Positions 51,679 to 59,115 of a stretch of DNA of 64,000 bases are shown piece by piece; position 1 is the stretch's first letter, and each line of letters starts with the position of its first letter. Source of the stretch: Kocuria dechangensis (GTDB taxonomy: Bacteria > Actinomycetota > Actinomycetes > Actinomycetales > Micrococcaceae). The notes under the pieces were generated by a model. The model was not told the DNA's origin. It did no database searches and saw only the letters and a program-made list of their open reading frames with translations. A program made the translations under genes and the position numbers. The DNA lies in assembly GCF_014636775.1 (NCBI RefSeq), contig NZ_BMEQ01000007.1, positions 1-64,000 of the forward strand. Reading direction: 5' to 3'.

Positions 51679-53145
51679 TCAGCCCTGCCGCCGCGCGACC
51701 ACGAGGTGCTCCTCGTCACGCACCACCGCGTAGGGGGCGCCGTAGTGCTGCTCCGCCCACCCCGCGACGTCGGCGGGCGGGTTGCCGCCCCAGGTGGCGC
51801 CGAGCTGGTCCACCACCACGTAGTCGGGCGGCGGGTCCCCCTCGTTACCGAGCCAGTGGACCGTCGTGGTGGGCACGAGGTGGTGCATGAGGGTCAGGTC
51901 CGTGCCCACGCTCGCCCCCGCCGGGACGGCCGCGACGACCGCCGCCTTGGTCCGCGCCCGCGGGTCCGCCGCGTAGGCGGCGGGGTCGGCAAGGTCCGCC
52001 AGGGGGCGGCCGGGGACCAGCAGGAGGGCGACGGCGAGGGCGAGCCACGGACCGGCCCCGGCGAGCCGCCGCAGCCCCGGCCGCGGGTCGCGGCGCAGCC
52101 GCAGGACGGCGTCCAGCAGGGCGGTGAGGACCACCGGCATGAGCACGGCGCTGTAGTGCCACTCGGTGCCCCAGTAGCCGTGGTTCGGGGAGAGCATCCG
52201 CCACAGCAGCGTCGGCAGGGCGACGAGCACGAGCGGCGAGCGCAGGGCGATCCCCGCGCCGACGAGCAGGACCGTGAGCCAGGTCAGGGCCTTCTGCGCG
52301 GGCACCACGAGGGACACGAGCGCCCCGAGGGGGTCGGCGAGGGCGGCGCCGGGGTCGAGCCGGTCGGCGTAGGCGAACTCCCCGCCGGGGTTGAGGGCGG
52401 GCAGCACCACGGCCACCGCGAGCAGGGACCAGGCCGCGCCCCACGCCGCGAGCGAGAGCCCCAGCAGGACCGGCCGGCGGTCCCCGCCCGCCTCGCGGTG
52501 GGCCCGCCACGCCAGGACGAGGCCGAGGACCGCGACCGTGACCCCGAGGTCCTCCTTGACGAACGCCACGGGGGCCGCCCACAGGGCCGCGGCCGTCCAG
52601 CGGCCCTCCACCAGGGCGCCGAGGGAGAGGGCGAGCAGCGGCAGCGCGAACGCGACCTCGTGGAACTGCACCGCCACGGCCGCCTGCAGCCCGAAGCTCA
52701 GCCCGTAGGCGAGGCCGAGGGCCCCTCCCGGGGCGGTGCCGAGGCCGCGCACCGCCGAGCGGGTCAGGGCCCACGCCGACCCCGCGACGAGGACGTCCTG
52801 GACCACGACCAGGGTCAGCGCGGAGGGGAAGAGGGCGTAGACCGGGGCCAGCAGCACGAGGATCGGGTGGAAGTGGTCGCCCAGGAGGTTGTAGCCGTGG
52901 CCCTTGATGGGCACGAGGGGGCCGTCCCCGGCCGCGTAGGACCTGGCCAGCTGGGTGAAGATGCCCAGGTCCCAGGACGGGACCTCCCAGCGGTGCCACT
53001 GCAGCAGGGACCACCACAGGTACAGCACCAGCACGAGCGCGGCCACGGCGAGGGGCGTCCACCGCGCGCGCCGGTCCGCCGGTGCCGGGGCGGCACCGGC
53101 GGCGGTGCTGAGGACGGTGCTCACGGCGTGGGGCGCGGCGCTCAC
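51679..53145 (-). CDS. DUF2079 multi-pass membrane protein (GT-C-like)
   Basis: 488 residues from a GTG at 53143-53145; another GTG seven codons later is equally possible because no ribosome site is clear. About ten membrane segments are visible. The family hallmark WDLGIFTQLARSYAAGDGPL (about 58-77), with an Asp in the first outside loop, and HFHPILVLLAPVYALFPS follow the first helix. DUF2079 proteins look like GT-C glycosyltransferases that use a lipid-linked sugar outside the membrane. The C-terminal 110 residues are extracytoplasmic. No partner gene is adjacent; the AlkA-like gene is divergent. Confidence 0.85.
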   Translation of the reverse strand: MSAAPHAVSTVLSTAAGAAPAPADRRARWTPLAVAALVLVLYLWWSLLQWHRWEVPSWDLGIFTQLARSYAAGDGPLVPIKGHGYNLLGDHFHPILVLLAPVYALFPSALTLVVVQDVLVAGSAWALTRSAVRGLGTAPGGALGLAYGLSFGLQAAVAVQFHEVAFALPLLALSLGALVEGRWTAAALWAAPVAFVKEDLGVTVAVLGLVLAWRAHREAGGDRRPVLLGLSLAAWGAAWSLLAVAVVLPALNPGGEFAYADRLDPGAALADPLGALVSLVVPAQKALTWLTVLLVGAGIALRSPLVLVALPTLLWRMLSPNHGYWGTEWHYSAVLMPVVLTALLDAVLRLRRDPRPGLRRLAGAGPWLALAVALLLVPGRPLADLADPAAYAADPRARTKAAVVAAVPAGASVGTDLTLMHHLVPTTTVHWLGNEGDPPPDYVVVDQLGATWGGNPPADVAGWAEQHYGAPYAVVRDEEHLVVARRQG

Positions 53146-53245
53146 GGCACGGGCCGGCGGGCGGCGGTGGAGGGCATGGGCGGAGGTTCCTCGGGTGCCG
53201 TCCGGGCGGGGCGCGGACGTCGGACAGGACTGCCATCATGGTCTC

Positions 53246-54232
53246 ATGCCGACTCCCGCCGCCCCCTCCGCGCCGCCGCGCCCGGTCGCGGACGGCGAGC
53301 TCGTGTGGGACCCCGCGGGCCCCCTGCACCTGGGACAGACCCTCGGCGTCCTGGCCCGCGGCGCCGGCGACCCGGTGGTGCGCGTGCTCGCCCCGGACCT
53401 CGTGTGGGTGGTGGCCCGGACACCGGCCGGGCCGGTGTCGGCGTGCTTCTCCCGGACCGGTCCGGGCGGGCCGCTGCGGCGCCCCGTGCGCGTGCGCGCC
53501 TGGGGCCCGGGGGCCGCGGAGTTCCTGGCCGAGGCCCCGCGCTGGGCCGGGGCCGAGGACTCCTGGGTGCGCTTCGAGGCCTCGGACGCGTTCCGGGCCC
53601 TCCCCCACCCCCTCCGGGCGGCCCGGCACCACCACCCCGGCCTGCGGCTGCCGTCCACCGGGCGGGTCCTGGACCGCGCGGTCGTCTCGGTGCTGGAGCA
53701 GCGCGTCACGGTGCGGGAGGCCGTGGCCGCCCACCGGCTGCTGGTCCGCCGGCATGGCGAGCCCGCCCCCGGCCCGGCCCCCGACGGGATGCGCGTCCCG
53801 CCCACCGCCGAGGCGTGGCGGGCCGTCCCCGTGTGGGAGTGGCACCGCGCCGGGGTCGACGGCGCCCGGGCCGCCACGGTCCGCCGCGTCGCCGAGCGGG
53901 CCCCGGCCCTGGAGCGGCTCGGCGGCGCGCCCCTCGACGCGCAGCTGCACCGCGCGCTGCGCTCGGTCCCGGGGCTGGGCCCGTGGACCGTCGCGGAGAT
54001 CGTCCAGTGCACGCACGGGGACCCGGACTCGGTGAGCGTCTTCGACTTCCACCTCGCGTCCTCGGTCTGCTGGTTCTTCGACCGCCGCACCGGCGACGAC
54101 CGCCGGATGCTGGAGCTGCTCGAGCCGTGGCGCGGCGACCGGCAGCGGGTCGTGCGCCTGCTGCGGGCCTCCGGCTTCCGCAAGCCGTCCTTCGCGCCCC
54201 GGCTGCACCCCGAGGACCACCGCCGCCGGTGA
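53246..54232 (+). CDS. DNA-3-methyladenine glycosylase-like protein (AlkA/HhH-GPD family)
   Basis: 328 residues, ATG at 53246. The C-terminal half carries the helix-hairpin-helix and GPD parts: ALRSVPGLGPWTVAEIVQCT (about 234-253) and SVSVFDFHLASSVCWFFDRR, where the Asp in FDFHLA is at the position of the catalytic aspartate. The N-terminal half (about 15-150) is an AlkA-like beta domain with weak similarity. Such enzymes remove alkylated purines. A basic C-terminal tail follows. The gene is divergent from the DUF2079 gene with about 100 bp between. Confidence 0.82.
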   Translation: MPTPAAPSAPPRPVADGELVWDPAGPLHLGQTLGVLARGAGDPVVRVLAPDLVWVVARTPAGPVSACFSRTGPGGPLRRPVRVRAWGPGAAEFLAEAPRWAGAEDSWVRFEASDAFRALPHPLRAARHHHPGLRLPSTGRVLDRAVVSVLEQRVTVREAVAAHRLLVRRHGEPAPGPAPDGMRVPPTAEAWRAVPVWEWHRAGVDGARAATVRRVAERAPALERLGGAPLDAQLHRALRSVPGLGPWTVAEIVQCTHGDPDSVSVFDFHLASSVCWFFDRRTGDDRRMLELLEPWRGDRQRVVRLLRASGFRKPSFAPRLHPEDHRRR

Positions 54233-54289
54233 TCCCCCGGCCGGTGCTCCGCGTGCCGGTGGTCCCCGTGCCGGCGCTCCCCCGGCCGG

Positions 54290-54308
54290 TGAGGCAACCC
54301 TGTCCTAG
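54290..54308 (+). promoter_or_regulatory. Candidate iron box (DtxR/IdeR-type)
   Basis: TGAGGCAACCCTGTCCTAG resembles the 19-bp DtxR/IdeR operator, with AGG and CCTA half-sites in the right phase. It lies 37 bp upstream of the VIT-family transporter start, a place where an iron regulator could act. Confidence 0.45.
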
Positions 54309-54344
54309 CTGGCACGGCGCCGCCCGCGCGCGTTCAATGGAGCC

Positions 54345-55064
54345 ATGACCTCCGAACACGTGATCCAGGAGCCGCACGCCGCGGGCTACACCGAGCGGAT
54401 GAACAAGCTGCGCGCCGGTGTGCTCGGCGCGAACGACGGGATCGTCTCGGTCGCCGCGGTCGTGGTCGGCGTGGCCGGCGCCACGTCGAACACCGGCGCG
54501 ATCCTCACGGCGGGACTCGCGGCCCTGGTGGGCGGCGCCCTGTCCATGGCCCAGGGCGAGTACGTGTCCGTGTCCAGCCAGTCGGACTCCCACCGCGCCC
54601 TGATCGCCAAGGAGGAGCGGGAGCTGATCGAGATGCCCGAGGCCGAGCTCCAGGAGCTCGCGGAGATCTACGAGGCCAAGGGCCTGTCGACCGCGACCGC
54701 CCGGCGGGTGGCCGAGGAGCTCACCGAGCACGACGCCCTCGCCGCGCACCTGGACGCGGAGCTCAACATCGACCAGGAGGACATCGTCAGCCCCTGGAAC
54801 GCCGCGGTCGCCTCCGCGGTCTCCTTCTTCATCGGGGCCCTGCTGCCCATGCTCGCCATCCTCCTGCCGCCCGAGCAGTGGCGGGTCCCGGTGACGTTCG
54901 TCGCCGTGCTCGCGGCCCTGGGCCTCACCGGCTGGCTGGGCGCGAAGCTCGGCGGGACCCCCGAGCGGGGCCGCGCCGTGGTCCGGATGGTGGTGGGCGG
55001 GGCGCTCGCCCTGGTCGCCACGTTCGCCATCGGCTCGCTGCTCGGCGTCACCGGCGTCGTGTGA
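54345..55064 (+). CDS. VIT/CCC1-family iron/manganese transporter
   Basis: 239 residues. The first half has KLRAGVLGANDGIVSVAAVV (about 21-40), the signature of the VIT family, and GGALSMAQGEYVSVSSQSDS. A cytoplasmic acidic helix bundle (about 85-145, rich in Glu: EERELIEMPEAELQELAEIY) binds metal in plant VIT1. Three further helices follow at the end. It moves Fe2+ or Mn2+ out of the cytoplasm, against proton flow, and so gives protection from metal excess. The upstream iron box would fit control by DtxR. Confidence 0.9.
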   Translation: MTSEHVIQEPHAAGYTERMNKLRAGVLGANDGIVSVAAVVVGVAGATSNTGAILTAGLAALVGGALSMAQGEYVSVSSQSDSHRALIAKEERELIEMPEAELQELAEIYEAKGLSTATARRVAEELTEHDALAAHLDAELNIDQEDIVSPWNAAVASAVSFFIGALLPMLAILLPPEQWRVPVTFVAVLAALGLTGWLGAKLGGTPERGRAVVRMVVGGALALVATFAIGSLLGVTGVV

Positions 55065-55077
55065 GCCCCACCGCCCC

Positions 55078-55129
55078 CACGACGACGGCACCCCCATCTC
55101 TGGATTGAGGTGGGGGTGCCGTCGTCGTG
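55078..55129. terminator. Bidirectional terminator between VIT gene and thioredoxin
   Basis: A stem of about 20 bp pairs 55078-55100 with 55108-55129 (CGACGACGGCACCCCCA with its complement). Confidence 0.85.
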
Positions 55130-55145
55130 CGTGGTCCGGGGCCGG

Positions 55146-55523
55146 TCAGGCGTTCGGCGCGTCCTGGGTCTGCTTGGCGACCTCCGCGCGGACCTCCTCC
55201 ATGTCGAGGCCCTTGACCGCGTCGATCACCTGGTCCAGGGCGGCGGCGGGCAGCGCGCCGGGCTGCGAGAAGACGAGGATGCCCTCGCGGAAGGCCATCA
55301 GCGTGGGGATCGAGGAGATCTGCGCCGAGGCGGCCAGCATCTGCTGGTCCTCGGTGTCGACCTTGCCGAACACGATGTCCGCGTGCTTCTCGGACGCGGC
55401 CTCGTAGGTCGGGGCGAACTGCTTGCAGGGGCCGCACCATTCGGCCCACCAGTCCAGCAGGACGATGTCGTTGTCGGCGATGGTCTGGCCCAGGGTCTCC
55501 TGAGTGATGTCAACGGTAGCCAT
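55146..55523 (-). CDS. trxA: Thioredoxin
   Basis: 125 residues, ATG at 55521-55523. The active site WAEWCGPCKQFAPTYE has Cys30 and Cys33, and the cis-proline is in SSIPTLMAFREG. This is a typical cytoplasmic thioredoxin that reduces protein disulfides with NADPH through thioredoxin reductase; about 15 residues are added at the C terminus. It stands alone, convergent with the VIT gene and divergent from the LLM oxidoreductase gene. Confidence 0.95.
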   Translation of the reverse strand: MATVDITQETLGQTIADNDIVLLDWWAEWCGPCKQFAPTYEAASEKHADIVFGKVDTEDQQMLAASAQISSIPTLMAFREGILVFSQPGALPAAALDQVIDAVKGLDMEEVRAEVAKQTQDAPNA

Positions 55524-55611
55524 GCCTCCAGCCTACGGACCGCGCGGGAGCCCGGACAACGGTTTCACTCGTGGCTCAAGACCGCCCCCTTCCCCGCCGC
55601 GCCGCGCTCCC

Positions 55612-55617
55612 TAGACT
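55612..55617 (+). promoter_or_regulatory. LLM oxidoreductase -10 box
   Basis: TAGACT followed by GGGGG. The leader to the ATG at 55649 is about 30 nt and carries GGAGG. Confidence 0.45.
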
Positions 55618-55648
55618 GGGGGCGGACCCGTGCACCCGGAGGCACTCC

Positions 55649-56698
55649 ATGAACTTCGAGATCGGCATCTTCTCCCTGGGCGAGGTCGCCCCCGACCCCG
55701 CCACGGGCTCGCGCCCGGACAACAGGCAGCGGCTGCGGGACATCATCGAGCAGGCCGAGGCCGCGGAGCACGCGGGGCTGGCCGTGATGGGGGTGGGCGA
55801 GAGCCACGGCTCGGACGTGGTGGCCACCTCCCCCGTGGTGCTGCTGTCCGCCATCGCAGGCCGGACGCGCCTGCTGCGCCTCACCACCGCGGTGTCCGTG
55901 CTCACCGTGGCCGACCCGGTGCAGCTCTACGAGCAGATCTCCATGCTGGACAACATCTCCGCCGGCCGGGCCGAGATGATCGTGGGCCGGGGCGCCTCGG
56001 AGCCGGTGCTGCGCTCGCTCGGCATGGAGGGGCCGGACTCCGACGCGATCTTCGAACGGAAGCTGCTCCAGCTGCTGCAGGTGCTCGAGCGGAACCCCGT
56101 GACCTTCGACGGGGCGCTCACGCCCCACGTCGCGGACCTCGCCATCGAGCCGCGGCCCCTGCAGGAGCGGCTCCCCGTGTGGGTCGCCTGCTCCGGGACC
56201 GTCCGCTCGGCGGTGCGGGCGGCGGAGCTGGGCCTTCCCCTCGCGCTGCTCCGCACGCACGGCCCGATCTCGGACGCCGTGCCGCTCGTGGAGGCCTACC
56301 GGCAGGCGCTCGGCGAGTCCGGCAGGGACACCGCCACGCCCGTGAGCCTCAACGTCCCCGGCTTCGTGGCGCGCACCGCGCAGCAGGCGCGGGAGGCGAC
56401 CTACCCCTACTTCGCGGGCGGCACCCGCAGCCACGGGCGCATCCGCTCCGAGGACCCGCCCTGGACCCGGGAGGAGTACGAGCAGGAGTGCGAGCCCGGC
56501 GGGTCGCTCGTGGTCGGCGACGTCGACGAGGTCGTCGGGAAGATCGTGGAGCAGCAGCGGGCCCTCGGCCACCAGCGGCTGCTGCTGCGGATGGACGCGG
56601 GCGGGATCCCGCACCACCTGACGATGGAGGCGATCGCGCTGCTCGGCACGGAGGTGGTGCCGCGGGTGCGCGCCGCGCTGGCGCCGGAGATCCCCTGA
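55649..56698 (+). CDS. LLM-class flavin-dependent oxidoreductase
   Basis: 349 residues, ATG with CGGAGG upstream. TIM-barrel luciferase-like fold: [20 protein letters not shown] at the start, [18 protein letters not shown], and [37 protein letters not shown] is the diagnostic phosphate-binding part, and LPVWVACSG follows. It belongs to the FMN-using, non-F420 branch by its overall pattern, but the cofactor is not certain. The substrate is unknown. Single-gene unit ending in a strong hairpin. Confidence 0.87.
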   Translation: MNFEIGIFSLGEVAPDPATGSRPDNRQRLRDIIEQAEAAEHAGLAVMGVGESHGSDVVATSPVVLLSAIAGRTRLLRLTTAVSVLTVADPVQLYEQISMLDNISAGRAEMIVGRGASEPVLRSLGMEGPDSDAIFERKLLQLLQVLERNPVTFDGALTPHVADLAIEPRPLQERLPVWVACSGTVRSAVRAAELGLPLALLRTHGPISDAVPLVEAYRQALGESGRDTATPVSLNVPGFVARTAQQAREATYPYFAGGTRSHGRIRSEDPPWTREEYEQECEPGGSLVVGDVDEVVGKIVEQQRALGHQRLLLRMDAGGIPHHLTMEAIALLGTEVVPRVRAALAPEIP

Positions 56699-56782
56699 CC
56701 GGACGTCCTGCGCAGACCTCCCGGACGGAGTTCCCGGGCAGGAGTCCCGCGCGAGTCCTGCGCAGGAGTGCTGCGCGGGAAC

Positions 56783-56820
56783 GACGAACGCCCCGGACCT
56801 GGTGGTCCGGGGCGTTCGTG
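56783..56820. terminator. Bidirectional terminator between the LLM gene and tRNA-Tyr
   Basis: ACGAACGCCCCGGACC pairs perfectly with GGTCCGGGGCGTTCGT around a 4-6-base loop. Confidence 0.85.
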
Positions 56821-56844
56821 GTCGACGTCCTGCGACGTCACCGG

Positions 56845-56926
56845 TGGCAGATGAGGGATTCGAACCCCCGTAGGCATTGCCAGCTGATTTACAGTCAGCC
56901 CCCTTTGGCCGCTCGGGTAATCTGCC
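56845..56926 (-). tRNA. tRNA-Tyr (GTA anticodon)
   Basis: 82 nt with a long variable arm, as expected for tyrosine tRNA. Acceptor GGCAGAT pairs with ATCTGCC, discriminator A. The anticodon stem-loop is GCTGACTGTAAATCAGC, the T-loop GGTTCGAATCC. Confidence 0.95.
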
Positions 56927-56987
56927 GGGGTGCCGATCCAGGACCTCACGGGCCGGGATCGTGGCCCCCGCGTGCGGGAGCACTTCA

Positions 56988-57016
56988 ACAGTACAGAAAA
57001 TCGACCGGGATGCGAA
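56988..57016 (-). promoter_or_regulatory. tRNA-Tyr promoter
   Basis: On the minus strand TTCGCA (57011-57016) and TACTGT (56988-56993) are separated by 17 bases. The segment is AT-rich compared with its surroundings. The predicted precursor has about 55 nt of 5' leader. Confidence 0.5.
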
Positions 57017-57033
57017 ATTGCCGCGGCACCGGC

Positions 57034-57357
57034 TCAGCAGGCGATCTTGCGGTACACCTGCTCCAGGAACGAGGCCGCCTGGGTCTCCGTGATCTCGCCG
57101 TGGGTGACGGCCTCCGCGAGGTCCTGGGCCACGCCCGCCAGCCGTTCCGCGACGTCCGGGTCCAGGTGGGCGGTCGCCGGGCCGACGGACCCGACCGAGC
57201 GGTGCGGGGGCGCCTCCACCGTGGCCGCCGCGGCGGCCGGGGACAGCCCCAGGCTCATCAGCAGGACGGCCGCCAGAGCGGTGGCCGCCGCAGCGGTTCC
57301 GCGCCGGGACCGAGCCGAACCGGGCACCACGTCGTCGGGGTCCATGGTTTTGCTCAT
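57034..57357 (-). CDS. Small secreted protein of unknown function
   Basis: 107 residues, ATG at 57355-57357 with GAGGA upstream. A signal peptide is clear: basic start (residues 10-20, [11 protein letters not shown]), hydrophobic core (about 21-40, [18 protein letters not shown]) and a probable AAAAA cleavage site near 41-45. The mature part is about 60 residues, with an acidic helix ([20 protein letters not shown]) and a single C-terminal cysteine as its last residue. No family was recognised. It is divergent from yajQ. Confidence 0.6.
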   Translation of the reverse strand: MSKTMDPDDVVPGSARSRRGTAAAATALAAVLLMSLGLSPAAAAATVEAPPHRSVGSVGPATAHLDPDVAERLAGVAQDLAEAVTHGEITETQAASFLEQVYRKIAC

Positions 57358-57501
57358 GCCACCATCCTCGGAGGCCCACCTGAACGGATCCTTGAGCGCA
57401 GGTCACGAAACGGTGACGGAGGCCTCCCGGTAAAGTGGGCCGCAGTCCCGCGGGCGGCGCCGTGCCGCCCGCCCCCGTGGTTCCCCAGCACAGGAGGCAG
57501 C

Positions 57502-57993
57502 ATGGCCAGCGATTCCTCGTTCGACGTCGTCAGCAAGGTCGACAAGCAGGAGGTGTCCAACGCCCTCAACCAGGCCCAGAAGGAGATCGCCCAGCGCTAC
57601 GACTTCAAGGGCGTGGGCGCGGAGATCGACTTCTCCGGCGAGAAGATCCTCATGAAGGCCAACTCCGAGGAGCGCGTCAACGCCGTCCTGGACGTGTTCC
57701 AGTCGAAGCTCGTCAAGCGCGGCATCTCCCTGAAGTCCCTCGACGCCGGCGAGCCCTTCGCCTCCGGCAAGGAGTACCGGATCGAGGCCTCCGTCAAGGA
57801 GGGCATCGCCCAGGACCAGGCCAAGAAGATCACCAAGCTGATCCGCGACGAGGGCCCCAAGGGCGTCAAGGCGACCATCCAGGGCGACGAGCTGCGCGTG
57901 TCCTCCAAGTCCCGCGACGACCTGCAGGACGTCATCGCGCTGCTCAAGGGCTCCGACCTCGAGGTCGACCTGCAGTTCATCAACTACCGCTGA
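57502..57993 (+). CDS. yajQ: YajQ family cyclic di-GMP-binding protein
   Basis: 163 residues, ATG with AGGAGG. The UPF0234/YajQ pattern is complete: [20 protein letters not shown] at the start, [40 protein letters not shown] and [12 protein letters not shown] with [11 protein letters not shown] at the end. Homologues are nucleotide-binding proteins, and in Xanthomonas they bind cyclic di-GMP and act with a transcription factor; the role in actinobacteria is not known. A TAAAGT -10-like box lies at 57431-57436. Confidence 0.93.
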   Translation: MASDSSFDVVSKVDKQEVSNALNQAQKEIAQRYDFKGVGAEIDFSGEKILMKANSEERVNAVLDVFQSKLVKRGISLKSLDAGEPFASGKEYRIEASVKEGIAQDQAKKITKLIRDEGPKGVKATIQGDELRVSSKSRDDLQDVIALLKGSDLEVDLQFINYR

Positions 57994-58007
57994 GCCCTCT
58001 TTTCCCG

Positions 58008-58054
58008 ACGACGACGGCGTCCCCCACCCCGCGGGTGAGGGACGCCGTCGTCGT
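58008..58054. terminator. Bidirectional terminator between yajQ and htpX
   Basis: ACGACGACGGCGTCCC pairs with GGGACGCCGTCGTCGT around a loop of about 14 bases. Confidence 0.85.
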
Positions 58055-58092
58055 TCTGCCGCGGCGCTCCGCGCGGGGCGGGGACGGAGGGG

Positions 58093-58977
58093 TCAGCGGC
58101 GGCCGAGGCCGGCCATGCCCTCGAGCCGGGCCACGCGGTCCGACGTCGGCGGGTGGGTGCGGAACAGGTTCGACACCCCGCCGTTGCGGAAGGGGTTCGA
58201 GATCATCAGGTGCGAGGTGTTGACGAGCCGCTGGTCGTGGTCGTCCATCGGCCGGGCGCCCGTGCCCAGCTCGATCTTGCGCAGGGCCGAGGCCAGCGCC
58301 AGCGGGTCGCCGGTGAGCCGGGACCCGTCCTCGTCGGCGTCGTACTCGCGGGTCCGCGAGATCGAGAGCTGGATGACCGTGGCCGCGAGCGGCGCCAGGA
58401 ACGCCATGAGCAGGCCGACCAGCGGGTTGCCGCGGTCCCCGTCCCGCCCGCCGCCGAAGATCGCGGCGAACTGCAGGGCCTGGGCGGCGGCGGTGATGAT
58501 GCCGGCGACGGCCGCCGCGATCGAGGACGTCAGGATGTCCCTGTTGTAGACGTGCATGAGCTCGTGGCCGAGCACGCCGCGCACCTCCCGCTCGTCGAGC
58601 AGCTGGAGGATGCCCTCGGTCACGCACACGGCCGCGTGCTCGGGATCGCGGCCGGTGGCGAACGCGTTGGGGCTCAGCGTGGGAGCGATGTAGAGCGCCG
58701 GCATCGGCTGGCCGGCGCTCTGGGACAGCTCCCGCACGATCCGGTGGTAGGCGGGCGCCTGCTGCTCCGTGATCGGGATGGCCCGCATGGAGCGCAGCGC
58801 GATCTTGTCGCTGTTCCAGTAGCTGTACGCGGTCGAGGCGAGGCCGATGAGGGCGAAGAGCCAGATGAAGAGGCTGCTGCCGGTGCTGCTGGCCACGACC
58901 CAGCCGATGGCGAGCAGCACCGCCCACAGCCCGCCGAGGAGCAGGACGGTCTTGAGGCCGTTGTTGTGGTTGTGCAT
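58093..58977 (-). CDS. htpX: Zinc metalloprotease HtpX
   Basis: 294 residues, ATG at 58975-58977. Four membrane segments: two near the N terminus (about 10-30, 34-55) and two in the middle (about 145-170, 185-205). The zinc site is in GVLGHELMHVYNRDILTSSI (HELMH at about 135-139), and the distal glutamate is in REYDADEDGSRLTGDP. HtpX degrades misfolded membrane proteins together with FtsH and is heat- or envelope-stress linked in other bacteria. It stands alone, next to the tethered sigma factor gene. Confidence 0.95.
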   Translation of the reverse strand: MHNHNNGLKTVLLLGGLWAVLLAIGWVVASSTGSSLFIWLFALIGLASTAYSYWNSDKIALRSMRAIPITEQQAPAYHRIVRELSQSAGQPMPALYIAPTLSPNAFATGRDPEHAAVCVTEGILQLLDEREVRGVLGHELMHVYNRDILTSSIAAAVAGIITAAAQALQFAAIFGGGRDGDRGNPLVGLLMAFLAPLAATVIQLSISRTREYDADEDGSRLTGDPLALASALRKIELGTGARPMDDHDQRLVNTSHLMISNPFRNGGVSNLFRTHPPTSDRVARLEGMAGLGRR

Positions 58978-59115
58978 CGCGGGCGCGACTCCTTCCGCCG
59001 GGGCAGGGCTGCTGTCCAGTCCAACCCCGGCGGCCCCACTGCTCTTCCCGCCAGGGCGCGCGTCGGCGAGTTCACAGCGGACTCCCAGCAGGCCCTCGGA
59101 TCGACTGCGGCCGCG

